A DNA stretch of 64,000 bases from Streptomyces dioscori (GTDB taxonomy: Bacteria > Actinomycetota > Actinomycetes > Streptomycetales > Streptomycetaceae). The stretch covers positions 44,118 through 108,117 of the forward strand of contig NZ_KZ679058.1 of NCBI RefSeq assembly GCF_003024195.1, read 5' to 3'. Position numbers and translations under genes: made by a program. This document shows, one piece after another, positions 46,601 to 55,347 of this stretch. How positions within the stretch are numbered: position 1 is the first letter of the stretch; the number at the start of each line of letters is the position of its first letter. The notes beneath the pieces are model-generated. The model did not search any database and was not told the DNA's origin. It saw only the letters and a list, made by a program, of their open reading frames with translations.

Positions 46601-46921
46601 ATGCCGACCCCGCCTCCCGACACGCCGAACGCACCCGACACGCCGAACGCACCGGCCGCAACCAACGCACCGGACACGTCGGCCGCACCGGATACGTCGA
46701 ACGCACCGGCCGCACCCAACACGCCGGCCCCGCCGGCACCAGGCCCGCCGCCGCCCCTGATCGCGATCGTCGCCGTCCTCGCCGCGGGGTTCGTCCTCCT
46801 CGTCTGCGGCGCCGTCGCGTACATCGCGTGGCGGCACCCGGCCACGGCGGTCCCCCTCTGTGCGGCGATCGCGCTCGCCGCCGTACTGGCACCCCTCTGC
46901 CTCGCCGCGTTCCGTCGCTGA
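46601..46921 (+). CDS. Small two-helix membrane protein with PDTPNAP repeats
   Basis: A 106-residue protein. Residues 1-48 are tandem PDTPNAP/APDTSNAP-type repeats, then two membrane helices (LIAIVAVLAAGFVLLVCGAV and AVPLCAAIALAAVLAPLCLA) joined by AYIAWRHPAT. GAAGGAG lies eight bases before the ATG. There is no recognisable family; it is probably a small envelope protein. Confidence 0.7.
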   Translation: MPTPPPDTPNAPDTPNAPAATNAPDTSAAPDTSNAPAAPNTPAPPAPGPPPPLIAIVAVLAAGFVLLVCGAVAYIAWRHPATAVPLCAAIALAAVLAPLCLAAFRR

Positions 46922-46943
46922 GTACGTCTTCCCGAGACCGCCA

Positions 46944-46972
46944 TTGACAGGTTCGGCTAATGGGATTAGCTT
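46944..46972 (+). promoter_or_regulatory. Sigma-70-like promoter of the hydrolase-TetR operon
   Basis: TTGACA (46944-46949), exactly 17 bases, then TAGCTT (46967-46972). The first TetR operator lies inside the spacer and -10. Confidence 0.7.
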
Positions 46973-46990
46973 CTGGCTAACAAGATTAGC
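46956..46990. promoter_or_regulatory. Tandem TetR operators
   Basis: GCTAATGGGATTAGC (46956-46970) and GCTAACAAGATTAGC (46976-46990) share GCTAAY-N3-ATTAGC. They are spaced 20 bp centre to centre, so on the same DNA face, covering the -10 and start region. Confidence 0.75.
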
Positions 46991-47040
46991 CAACGGGGCG
47001 GCCGACCGAGAGGGCCGGCCCACGCGACCTGGGAGATGTC

Positions 47041-47877
47041 ATGACCGAGTACCTCGCCGTCGACGGCGGCACGATCGCTTACGAGGTGGCGGGGTCCGGC
47101 CCGCTGATCGTCCTCGCGCACGGCATGGGCGACAGCCGCGCCGCCTACCGCGCGCTGATCCCGCCGCTGGTCGCGGCCGGCCACCGCGTCGCCGCCGTCG
47201 ACCTGCGCGGCTGCGGCGAATCCAGTACCGACTGGCCCGCCTGGAGCCGCACCGCGATCGCCGGCGACCTGCTCGCCCTGATCCGCCACCTCGGCGGCCC
47301 GGCCGTGCTCGTCGGCCACTCGATCTCCGGCGGCGCCGCCACCATCGCCGCGGCGCAGGAGCCTTCACTGGTCACCGCGGTCGTCGAGCTGGCGCCGTTC
47401 ACCCGCAAGCAGTCGGTCAGCCTCGGCGGCATGCGCGTCAAGCGCTACCGGCAGGGCATGTTCCGCCTGCTCGGCACCGGCGTGTTCGGCAGCGTGGGGC
47501 AGTGGCGCTCGTACCTCGACGTGGCCTACCCCGGCGCGAAGCCCGCCCACTGGGCCGAGCGGCTCGGCCGTATCGACGCCCTGACACGCGAGCCGGGCCG
47601 GATGAAGGCAATGCAGGGCATGGGCCGCAGCGCCCCGACCGACGCGGGCGCGCAGCTCGGCAACGTCCGCTGCCCGGTCCTGGTCGTGATGGGCACCCTC
47701 GACCCCGACTGGGTCGACCCGCACGCCGAGGGTTCGGCGATCATCGGTGACCTGCCGGCCGGCCTCGGCCGCCTTGAGATGATCGAGGGCGCCGGACACT
47801 ACCCGCACGACCAGTTCCCCGACGAGGTGCTTTCGCTCATGCTCGACTTCCTGCGGACGGACGCCGCCCGTGCCTAG
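47041..47877 (+). CDS. Alpha/beta hydrolase
   Basis: A 278-residue serine hydrolase. The oxyanion region is LAHGMGDSRAAYR, the nucleophile Ser is in VLVGHSISGGAAT near residue 97, the acid is in VVMGTLDPDWVD near 222 and the base is His in EGAGHYPHDQF near 255. A short cap is present. The substrate is unknown. It shares its transcript with the TetR gene that overlaps its 3' end by 8 bp, and its promoter carries two operators, so it is probably induced by the compound it degrades. Confidence 0.92.
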   Translation: MTEYLAVDGGTIAYEVAGSGPLIVLAHGMGDSRAAYRALIPPLVAAGHRVAAVDLRGCGESSTDWPAWSRTAIAGDLLALIRHLGGPAVLVGHSISGGAATIAAAQEPSLVTAVVELAPFTRKQSVSLGGMRVKRYRQGMFRLLGTGVFGSVGQWRSYLDVAYPGAKPAHWAERLGRIDALTREPGRMKAMQGMGRSAPTDAGAQLGNVRCPVLVVMGTLDPDWVDPHAEGSAIIGDLPAGLGRLEMIEGAGHYPHDQFPDEVLSLMLDFLRTDAARA

Positions 47878-48469
47878 GGCGGGACTGGACCCGGCGGCCG
47901 TGGTCGCGGCCGCCGCCGCCCTCGCCGACGAGGTGGGCTTCGCCCATCTGACGATGGGGCTGCTGGCCGAACGGGTGGGGGTGCGCACACCGTCCCTGTA
48001 CAAGCACGTGGGCGGCCAGGAGGACCTCAACCGGCGTATCGCGGCGCTGGCGATGAGCGAGGCCGCCGACGCGGTCGGCGGCGCGGTCCAGGGGTACGCG
48101 GGCCGCGACGCCCTGGCGGCGGCCGCGCGGGCCTTCCGCGCCTTCGTCCTGGAGCACCCCGGCCGGTACGCGGCGACGATCGGCGTGGAACCGGCCGACC
48201 GGGACGATCCGATGGCCGTCGCGAGCCGGCGGCTGCTCGGCGCGTTCAGGGCGGTCCTGCGCGGCTACGAGACCCCGGAGTCCGACGTGGACCACGCCCT
48301 GCGCATGCTCCGCAGCCTCTGCCACGGGTTCGCCACGCTGCAGGCGGCCGACGGCTTCCAGTGGAGCGCCGACATCGACGAGAGCTTCGAGTGGCTGATC
48401 GCCTTCGCCGACCGGGGCCTGCGCGCGGTCGCGGCCCCCGAGGTCAGTTCGCCGGCCCCGCCCCGGTGA
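47870..48469 (+). CDS. TetR-family regulator
   Basis: A 199-residue regulator. The helix-turn-helix is AAALADEVGFAHLTMGLLAE then RVGVRTPSLYKHVGGQEDL (about 15-50), close to TetR proteins with TPSLYKHV. The C-terminal domain matches the WHG/TetR_C type (ALRMLRSLCHGFATLQA). It is co-transcribed with the alpha/beta hydrolase and likely binds the tandem GCTAAY-N3-ATTAGC sites in their shared promoter. Its 3' end overlaps the converging NhaA gene by 26 bp. Confidence 0.92.
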   Translation: MPRAGLDPAAVVAAAAALADEVGFAHLTMGLLAERVGVRTPSLYKHVGGQEDLNRRIAALAMSEAADAVGGAVQGYAGRDALAAAARAFRAFVLEHPGRYAATIGVEPADRDDPMAVASRRLLGAFRAVLRGYETPESDVDHALRMLRSLCHGFATLQAADGFQWSADIDESFEWLIAFADRGLRAVAAPEVSSPAPPR

Positions 48470-50381
48470 GCGAGGCCCGCTGCCGTGCGGCGCGCACCGC
48501 CGCGGACAGCGCGGCGATGTCGTAGGCGCCGTGGTGGCGGCGCCCGTTGACGAAGAAGGTGGGTGTGCCCGACACCCCGCTGAGGTCGGCGGACTCCACG
48601 TCGGCGGCGACCCTGGCGGCGCCCGTACCGGCCCGCAGGTCGGCGCGGAAGCGGTCGGTGTCGAGGCCGATCTCCCCGGCGTAGCGCAGCAGGTCCTTCG
48701 GCAGCAGATCTCCTTGGTGCCGCATCAGCTGCTCGTGCATCTCCCAGTAGCTGCCCTGGCGGTCGGCGGCCTCGGCGGCCTCCGCCGCGAGCTGCGCACC
48801 CGGGTGCACGTCCGGGAGCGGCAGGTGCCGCCACACGTACCGTACGTCGCCGAAGTCGGCGAGCAGTTCGCGCACCACGGGCTCGGCCAGCCCGCAGTAG
48901 GGGCATTCGAAGTCCCCGTACTCCAGGAGCGTCACGGGCGCGTCCCGGGGGCCGCGTACGTGATCACGCTCCATGTCGACGGGGTCGCTGAGGTCGACGA
49001 TGGTCTGGCCCGTGCCCAGCAGGGCGCGGGCCCGGGACGGCGCGGACAGGGCGCCGGTGACCGCGGTGACCAGCCAGGCGAGCAGGAACGAGCAGAGCAC
49101 GGCGCCGAGGATGCCGATCTTCGCCTGCTCCAGCCGGTCGCCGTCGAAGGCGAGTGTGGCGATCAGCAGGGACACCGTGAAGCCCACCCCGGCCAGCGTG
49201 CCGCCCGCGGAGATGGCGCCCCAGCCGACCGGCGGATGCAGGCGCCCCTTGCTGAGCCGTGTGGTGAGCCAGGTCGCGCCGATGATGCCGACCGGCTTGC
49301 CGAGCACATAGCCGAGGAGGATGCCGAGGGTGACCGGGGAGGTGAACGCGCCGGTCAGCTGGTCGGCGCTGAGGGTGATCCCGGCGTTGGCTAGGGCGAA
49401 CAGCGGCACGATCACATAGCTCGTCCAGGGGTGGAGCATGCGCTGGAGCCGGTCGTTGGGGGAGAGCGTCGAGGCGATCTGCCGCCGTACGGTGCGCTCC
49501 AGTTCGGCGGTCGGCTGCTCGCGGAAGCGCCGGAACTGCCTGCTGGCCTGTTCCAGGTCACCGCGCTCCGCCGGGCGGGCGTACGTCAGCAGTCCCATCG
49601 CGAGGCCGGTCACCACCGGGTCCACCCCGGACTTCAGCAGCGCCACCCAGATGGCCACGCCCAGGACCGCGTACAGGGAGGGGACGCGCATGCCGAGGGT
49701 GCGGCGCACCACCAGGACGACGGCGAACAGGCCGAGCGCGGTCAGCAGCGCGGGCAGGGCGATGGCTCCGCTGTACGCGAAGGCGATGACGGCCAGGGCC
49801 AGGAAGTCGTCGACGACGGCGACGGTGAGGATGAAGACCCGCAGGCTGCCGGGCAGCCGGTTCCCGAAGACGGCGAGCATGCCCAGCGCGAAGGCCGTGT
49901 CCGTGGACATGGCCGCGCCCCAGCCGTGCGCGGTGTCCTCGCCCGCGTTGACCGCCAGATAGATCGCGACGGGTACGAGCATGCCGCTGAGCCCCGCGAG
50001 CAGCGGCAGGGTGATCCGCCGCCGCTCCCGCAGCTCGCCCATGTCGAACTCGCGGCGCGCCTCCAGACCGACCACGAAGAAGAACAGCGTCATCAGCCCG
50101 CTGTTCAGCCACTCGCGCAGTTCGAGGGAGACGCCGCCCGAGCCGACGCGGACCGACAACTCGGTCTCCCACAGGGAGTCGTACGACCCGGCGCCGATGT
50201 TGGCCCAGACGAGCGCGGCGAGCGCGCCGGCCAGCAGGACCGCGGCACTGCCGGTCTCCGTCCGCAGGAAGGCGCGCAGGGGGCTGCGGGGGGCGGTGCC
50301 GCACAGGGTCTGCAGCGCCGGCGGTGGGGTCTCGGATGGCACGGTCACCCCCTGATTCTGACCCCACTCATGATCCGGCAC
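48444..50381 (-). CDS. nhaA: NhaA Na+/H+ antiporter fused to a DsbA/thioredoxin domain
   Basis: A 645-residue fusion. Residues ~30-435 are NhaA with FFFVVGLEARREF, MSTDTAFALGML and TVAVVDDFLALAVIAFAYSG (the paired Asp of the ion site). Residues ~455-640 are a DsbA-like domain with GDFECPYCGLAEPVV (CPYC) and SGVSGTPTFFVNG (cis-Pro). The fusion is known in actinobacteria; it would link sodium/proton exchange with thiol chemistry on the domain's side of the membrane. GTG codons at 50348 and 50342 are alternative starts. Confidence 0.92.
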   Translation of the reverse strand: MPDHEWGQNQGVTVPSETPPPALQTLCGTAPRSPLRAFLRTETGSAAVLLAGALAALVWANIGAGSYDSLWETELSVRVGSGGVSLELREWLNSGLMTLFFFVVGLEARREFDMGELRERRRITLPLLAGLSGMLVPVAIYLAVNAGEDTAHGWGAAMSTDTAFALGMLAVFGNRLPGSLRVFILTVAVVDDFLALAVIAFAYSGAIALPALLTALGLFAVVLVVRRTLGMRVPSLYAVLGVAIWVALLKSGVDPVVTGLAMGLLTYARPAERGDLEQASRQFRRFREQPTAELERTVRRQIASTLSPNDRLQRMLHPWTSYVIVPLFALANAGITLSADQLTGAFTSPVTLGILLGYVLGKPVGIIGATWLTTRLSKGRLHPPVGWGAISAGGTLAGVGFTVSLLIATLAFDGDRLEQAKIGILGAVLCSFLLAWLVTAVTGALSAPSRARALLGTGQTIVDLSDPVDMERDHVRGPRDAPVTLLEYGDFECPYCGLAEPVVRELLADFGDVRYVWRHLPLPDVHPGAQLAAEAAEAADRQGSYWEMHEQLMRHQGDLLPKDLLRYAGEIGLDTDRFRADLRAGTGAARVAADVESADLSGVSGTPTFFVNGRRHHGAYDIAALSAAVRAARQRASLTGAGPAN

Positions 50382-50405
50382 CCGGCGGGGGCGCGTCCGG
50401 TGACG

Positions 50406-51716
50406 TCAGCGGCGTCCGGTCGACGACACGAGCATCGGCAGCGAGACGTAGTCGGCGAGCGCCCGCTGGCCCGCGATGTTGGCGTGGATGCCGTCGCCGG
50501 TGTCGTACGCGGGGTTGATGCTGTTGGGCTTCAGCGGGTCCTTGAGGACCTGGTCGAAGTCCGTCACGCCGTCGCACGTCCCGTCGCAGGTGTTCCCCTT
50601 CTTCACGTGGGTGCCGACGGCGTGCCGGTCGAGGTTGTTCCGGTCCGTGTAGCCGGGACGCGAGGTGATCGGTGTGACGTAGACCTTGATCCCGGCGGCC
50701 CGCAGCCGCTGGAACACCTCGTCGTAGCTGCGCAGGATCAGCTCGGCGTCACAGCCGTTGGCGAGGTCGTTCGTGCCGTAGTAGTAGAAGACCCCGGTCA
50801 CCCCGTGCAGGGCGAGCACATCGCGGTCCAGCCGGGACACCGCGTCGAGGCCCCGGATACCGGCTGGATTGCGGGGGCAGTCGGCGGAACTGGTCGTGCC
50901 GCCGATGCCCGCGTTGGCGATCGCGAGCTGCCGGGTGCGGGGGAGCTCGGCGGTGACGCGGCGGGCGAGGTCGTCCGTCCAGCGGTGATCGGTTCCCTCG
51001 GGCGTGCAGCCGGGTCCGCAGTCGGTGCTGCCGGTCCCGTCGACCACCGAGCTGCCGTACGCGACGATCGTGCCCCTGAGCTTCGGGTTGTGCACGTCGA
51101 CGGCGCTGACCAGGTACGTGGAGCCGACGGTCTGCGTGTACGCGGAGCCGCTTGCCTCGGCCGTGCGGTCACCCGAGCCGGGTGCGGTCAGGTAGTTGGA
51201 GCGGAAGGCGCTGGTGTGCCGTCCGGGTGTGACCGTGCCGGACACGGACAGGGAGACCGCGACGTCGTCCTGCGCGGCGGTCTTCAGCGCCGCCGCGTCG
51301 CTCCACACCTCACCGCCGGCCGGTACGACGACCTCGCGCCGCCCGTCGAAGGTGACGGCGAGGACATCGCCCTCGACGGCCGCGTCCTGTCCGCCGCTGT
51401 GGCCGACGGTGGCGGCGTCCACGGTGAGCGGGGTCGTGCCGAAGGTGTTCTGGATCCTGATCCGCAGCGCGCCGCCGCCCTGGCCGAGATGCGTGATCAT
51501 GCGAACGGACTGATCGCGCAGGGGAGTCGGGGCGAGATCCTGCTGGGACTGCGCCCAGGAGGTGAACCAGGCGCGTCCGGCCGCCACGGTGTCGGCGGTC
51601 ACGGTGGTGCCCGGTGTGGCGGCCGTGGTCGCGGAGACCGCCGACCCCGACGCCAGGAGCGTCAGGGTCAGGGCCAGCGCGGCGCGGCGCAGGGAGGGCG
51701 TACGGAAAGGGGGCAT
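50406..51716 (-). CDS. Secreted SGNH/GDSL-family esterase
   Basis: A 436-residue exported hydrolase. The signal peptide is RRAALALTLTLLASGSAVSA. A beta-rich N-terminal domain (about 45-200) precedes the SGNH core: VAYGSSVVDGTG near 217 (Ser block I), block II Gly in NAGIGGTTSS, block III GTNDLANG and block V GDGIHANIAGQ (Asp and His). It would cleave esters outside the cell. GAAGGGA lies five bases before the ATG. Neighbouring genes give no clue to the substrate. Confidence 0.9.
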   Translation of the reverse strand: MPPFRTPSLRRAALALTLTLLASGSAVSATTAATPGTTVTADTVAAGRAWFTSWAQSQQDLAPTPLRDQSVRMITHLGQGGGALRIRIQNTFGTTPLTVDAATVGHSGGQDAAVEGDVLAVTFDGRREVVVPAGGEVWSDAAALKTAAQDDVAVSLSVSGTVTPGRHTSAFRSNYLTAPGSGDRTAEASGSAYTQTVGSTYLVSAVDVHNPKLRGTIVAYGSSVVDGTGSTDCGPGCTPEGTDHRWTDDLARRVTAELPRTRQLAIANAGIGGTTSSADCPRNPAGIRGLDAVSRLDRDVLALHGVTGVFYYYGTNDLANGCDAELILRSYDEVFQRLRAAGIKVYVTPITSRPGYTDRNNLDRHAVGTHVKKGNTCDGTCDGVTDFDQVLKDPLKPNSINPAYDTGDGIHANIAGQRALADYVSLPMLVSSTGRR

Positions 51717-51907
51717 GGGGGTCCCTTCGGTGACGTACGGTCCCGGCGCGCAGGCGGAACCTCCGGGACCACGGCGGCTCATTCCCGTATGGCCTGCCCG
51801 TGGGGCCCCTGCGCCAGACGTGACGGCCGGTGTCAATTACCGCATCAGGTAAGGGACTTGCCGTCTCGTCCGGTTCGTACCGACCGCCCGTGCCCCAGGC
51901 CCCGCGG

Positions 51908-52696
51908 TCAAGAGACGCGGGCCACACCCGTGTAGATGCCGCTGCCCTCGGCGTCCTGCACCTTGCCCGAGGCGTCCCACTCCGTCGCCGTCACCAGGCC
52001 CGGCGCCACGAGTTCGAGTCCTTCGAAGAAGCGCTCCACCTCCGCGCGGGTGCGGAAACCGAGCTGGATACCGCCCTTGGCGTACTCGGCGGTGACCTGC
52101 GCCGCCAGTTCCGGATACAGGTCGGAGGCGGCGTGCGACAGCACCAGATAGCTGCCCGACGGCAGCGTGGCGACCAGGTCGCGGACGATGGAGTGGGCGT
52201 CCTGCTCGTCGGGGATGAAGTGCATCAGTGCGATCAGCGACAGCGCGATGGGACGGCTGAAGTCCAGGACGCGCCGGGCGTGTTCGACGATCGCCTCCGG
52301 CTGCCGCACATCGGCCTCGATGTAGTCGGTGACCCCGCCGGGACGGCTGACCAGCAGCGCCTCGGCGTGACGCAGCACGATCGGGTCGTTGTCGGTGTAG
52401 ACGACCTTCGCCGTCGGCACGATCTCCTGGACGATCTGGTGGAGGTTGGGCTCGGTGGGGATACCCGTGCCGATGTCCAGGAACTGGTCGACGCCCTGGG
52501 TGGCGAGCCAGGCGGCGGCCCGGTGCATGAACTGCCGGTTCTGCCGGGCCGCGTCCTTCGCCTCGGGCGGCAGCTTCTCGCCCACCGCCTCGTCGACCGG
52601 ATAGTTGTCCTTGCCGCCCAGCAGCCAGTCATAGACACGCGCGGGGTGCGCCTTGTCGGTAACGATCTGCGAGTACCGCTGTGGGCCGGTCGACAT
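51908..52696 (-). CDS. SAM-dependent methyltransferase-like protein (DUF574)
   Basis: A 262-residue member of the Streptomyces-expanded DUF574/Methyltransf_19 family. It has the family opening HPARVYDWLLGGKDNYPVDE, RQNRQFMHRAA, the SAM-binding strand QFLDIGTGIPTEPNLHQI, VYTDNDPIVLRHA and DYIEADVRQP. The substrate is unknown for the family. ATG at 52696 is preferred, with GGAG nine bases upstream; ATG at 52711 would add five residues. Confidence 0.92.
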   Translation of the reverse strand: MSTGPQRYSQIVTDKAHPARVYDWLLGGKDNYPVDEAVGEKLPPEAKDAARQNRQFMHRAAAWLATQGVDQFLDIGTGIPTEPNLHQIVQEIVPTAKVVYTDNDPIVLRHAEALLVSRPGGVTDYIEADVRQPEAIVEHARRVLDFSRPIALSLIALMHFIPDEQDAHSIVRDLVATLPSGSYLVLSHAASDLYPELAAQVTAEYAKGGIQLGFRTRAEVERFFEGLELVAPGLVTATEWDASGKVQDAEGSGIYTGVARVS

Positions 52697-52762
52697 GACA
52701 AGCAACTCCATCGCGCCAATGAACGGGTTGGATCAACTATTCGATCACGTATGGGGAGTACA

Positions 52763-53446
52763 TCATGTGCTTCGCGCGTCGGGGAAGCACCGGGCGTACG
52801 AGACCATCGCCAGTGCCACCGTCAACGCGCCCAGGAGCCAGCCGCCGAGCACGTCCGTCGACCAGTGCACGCCCAGCCAGATCCGGGTGAACCCCACACC
52901 GGCGACGGACACCACCGCCACGGCCGCGGCGATACGCCACAGGACGCGTCCGGCGCCGTACAGGCGCAGGACCCACAGCAGCAGGCCGCACGCCACCATG
53001 GCGGTCATCGCGTGCCCGGAGGGGAAGGCGGCGAAGTGGGCGGAGTCCACCGGGTCGGGCCAGACGGGGCGGTCGCGGTCGACGGCCGCCTTGATGCCCT
53101 GCGAGAGGAGCGCGGCGAGGAGGCAGGACGCCGTCAGCCACAGCGCGAGCCACCACGCTCCGTGGTGCAGCACCAGCCAGAGGACGGTGACGGCGATCAG
53201 GGCCCGCATCGTCCAGGGGTCCCACACCCAGTCGGTGAGGATGCGGAACGCCTGGGTCAGGCCGGGGTCGTCGACCGCCCAGCGGTGGGTGGTGCGGGCG
53301 ATGTCGCCGTCCAGGGCCATGAGCGGGTCCCAGGAGGCCGTGACAAGGACGATCAGCAGCACGGTGGGCAGAGCGAGAGCCGTGGCAACGCGCAGGGCGA
53401 TCCCGGGGCCGGTCGCGTGGGGCGGCGAGTCGACGGGAGAGTGCAT
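52763..53446 (-). CDS. PAP2-family membrane phosphatase
   Basis: A 227-residue integral membrane phosphatase of lipid or isoprenoid phosphates. The three family motifs are IKAAVDRDRP (C1), FAAFPSGHAMTAM (C2) and FTRIWLGVHWSTDVLGG (C3) in the expected order. About six helices are predicted. The active site faces the outside. It is a single gene, with no sign of a linked pathway. Confidence 0.93.
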   Translation of the reverse strand: MHSPVDSPPHATGPGIALRVATALALPTVLLIVLVTASWDPLMALDGDIARTTHRWAVDDPGLTQAFRILTDWVWDPWTMRALIAVTVLWLVLHHGAWWLALWLTASCLLAALLSQGIKAAVDRDRPVWPDPVDSAHFAAFPSGHAMTAMVACGLLLWVLRLYGAGRVLWRIAAAVAVVSVAGVGFTRIWLGVHWSTDVLGGWLLGALTVALAMVSYARCFPDARST

Positions 53447-53514
53447 ACGCCGATCCTCGCCGAAGGACGGGGTCCGAGGCGAACCCGGGGGTTTCCCGCG
53501 CGTTCCGCTCCCGT

Positions 53515-54447
53515 TTACCCGAGCGCCCGCAGCCCCGGCCCGAAAGCCACCAGGACCGGGATCACCGGCACCAGCGCCGCCGCGGCGGTGAGCTTCAGCC
53601 GGCGGGTGGGCGGCAGGCGGTCCGGAGGAGTGAGCAGCCGGTGGACCCGCTGCGGAACATGCGCCTGCGGGGTCGGACAGGGGCCGAACACGCCGCGGTC
53701 CTCGTTGAGTTCCACCAGCGCGAGAGCGGTCGTCAGCCGGCCGAACCGACGTGACGCCATGTCGTCGGCGGCGAGCTCCACCAGCCGGTGCATCTCGTCG
53801 CGGAACGCAGCGAACACCGGGACCTGCGGAAAACCGCCCGCCAGCGCCGCCGAGGAGTGCAGCAGCCAGTTGTGCCTGGCGCGCGCGTGGCCCTGCTCAT
53901 GGGCGAGCACGGCGTCCAGCTGCTGTCCCTTGAGGCGGCGCAACGCGGCGGTGGTGATGACCAGTCGGGGTGCGGCGCCGGGCAGCCACCAGGCGTCGGG
54001 GCGTTCCCCCTCCAGGACGACCAGCCGCTCACCACCCGGCTCCTCCCCGGGCAACAGCGGTGCGCGTACGACGAGTTCGGCGCGGCGCCGACGGCGCCGG
54101 GCCGCGGCCCGGCCGATCTCACGGGCCAGCATGGCCGCGGTCCACACCCCGCCGAGCGCCAGCGTCACCGCCGTCGCCGCGGCCCAGGGCCCTCCGGTGA
54201 GCGCGTAGGCCTCCACCACGGCGTGCGGGGCGGGGGCGAAGAGCCTGCCACGCACCGCCTGCCAGGCGGCGGCCGCGCTGAGTGCCATCGACAGCGCGCA
54301 GCAGAGCAGGACGGCCACCACCACGCACTGCCACGCCCACAGGGCGACCACCGGTTCGCGGTCCTGCCATCGCGCCCGCGCGAGCAGCCGCGGAGCGAGA
54401 ACGGCGGCCAGGGCGCCGAGCAGCAACAGCGCTGCGGGGACCATCAT
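53515..54447 (-). CDS. M56-family (BlaR1-like) metallopeptidase
   Basis: A 310-residue membrane zinc peptidase. Helices at the N-terminus (ALLLLGALAAVLAPRLL and others) surround a cytoplasmic protease domain with VLAHEQGHARARHN near 190 (HExxH-type HEQGH) and LVELAADDMASRR. There is no extracellular penicillin-binding sensor. M56 proteins usually come with a BlaI-type repressor gene; none is present here. ATG codons overlap (54447 and 54444). Confidence 0.88.
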   Translation of the reverse strand: MMVPAALLLLGALAAVLAPRLLARARWQDREPVVALWAWQCVVVAVLLCCALSMALSAAAAWQAVRGRLFAPAPHAVVEAYALTGGPWAAATAVTLALGGVWTAAMLAREIGRAAARRRRRRAELVVRAPLLPGEEPGGERLVVLEGERPDAWWLPGAAPRLVITTAALRRLKGQQLDAVLAHEQGHARARHNWLLHSSAALAGGFPQVPVFAAFRDEMHRLVELAADDMASRRFGRLTTALALVELNEDRGVFGPCPTPQAHVPQRVHRLLTPPDRLPPTRRLKLTAAAALVPVIPVLVAFGPGLRALG

Positions 54448-54605
54448 GGACGCAGCCTATGAGCGGGGCGGCGCCGCCGGATACGACTGGTCGCGGCAAG
54501 TGACGCAGACCACGGTTCCGTACAGCCGCGAATCCCCTCAGAGGGTGCCGTCAGGGGCGCGCGCGGGTGGCGGCTGCGGCTGGTGCGTGCCCACGGTGAG
54601 TGTCC

Positions 54606-55160
54606 TCAGAGGGTGAGAAGCATCGCCAGCATTCCCATGCCCATGGAGAGCCGGCACGCCCGCGCCAGCTCCAGCCGGTCGCCCCAGCCGGGCGCACCCG
54701 GACCTCCCGCCGGAGCTCCCGCCGGGCCGTCGGCCGCCGCGACGGGTATGAGCCGCGTCCCGGTCCACAGCACGTACGCCGTGAAGTACACGAGCAGTAC
54801 CCCGGTCAGGACGGGGATCCCCGCGTGCGCCCCACCGGCCATCATCGCGGCCATGTAGACCATGGCGAAGGCACCCACCAGGTGGTGCAGATGGTGGGCG
54901 CTGCTCCGCGCCGCCCACAGGGCGTGCAGGGCGGCCGCCCCGAACACGGCCGCGCAGACGACCCAGGCCCAGCGCGGTGGCGCCAGTACCGCCGCGGGCA
55001 CGGCCATCGCGGCCATGCCGAATCCCATCAGCGCCTCGCCGCCCGCGGTGCGGCGCTGCTCCTCGACCCTGCTGCGCATACGCAGCAGGCAGTAGGCCCC
55101 GGTCGCCGTGCACAGCGCGACGAGCAGCCAGCCGGACGGTCCCGCCCCCGGTCCGTGCAC
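54606..55160 (-). CDS. DUF5134-like membrane protein
   Basis: A 184-residue membrane protein with five to six helices, His/Met-rich (SSAHHLHHLVGAFAMVYMAAMM and a C-terminal MGMGMLAMLL). It matches the layout of actinobacterial DUF5134, whose clustered His and Met suggest metal handling. GTG at 55160 has GGGAGG six bases upstream. It is divergent from the FUSC gene. Confidence 0.75.
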   Translation of the reverse strand: MHGPGAGPSGWLLVALCTATGAYCLLRMRSRVEEQRRTAGGEALMGFGMAAMAVPAAVLAPPRWAWVVCAAVFGAAALHALWAARSSAHHLHHLVGAFAMVYMAAMMAGGAHAGIPVLTGVLLVYFTAYVLWTGTRLIPVAAADGPAGAPAGGPGAPGWGDRLELARACRLSMGMGMLAMLLTL

Positions 55161-55319
55161 CGCGCACCTCCCCGCTCGACCTCGACGGTGTTCGGACAGT
55201 CCGGTCGAAGTGATGCCCCGGCCGGACGGGACACAAGCGGAGGCAAGCGGGCGCAACGGCGTACGGGGGGAGCGTGCGGGGGTGCGCGGCGGGCCGGAGC
55301 CGCGATACCGGCCATTATC

Positions 55320-55333
55320 TTTTACGAGTAAAA
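55320..55333. promoter_or_regulatory. MarR-type operator upstream of the FUSC gene
   Basis: TTTTACGAGTAAAA, a perfect 14-bp palindrome in an otherwise GC-rich region, 15 bases before the first ATG. It is the likely site of the MarR regulator encoded at the end of the operon. Confidence 0.65.
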
Positions 55334-55347
55334 CACCTGCTAACCTT

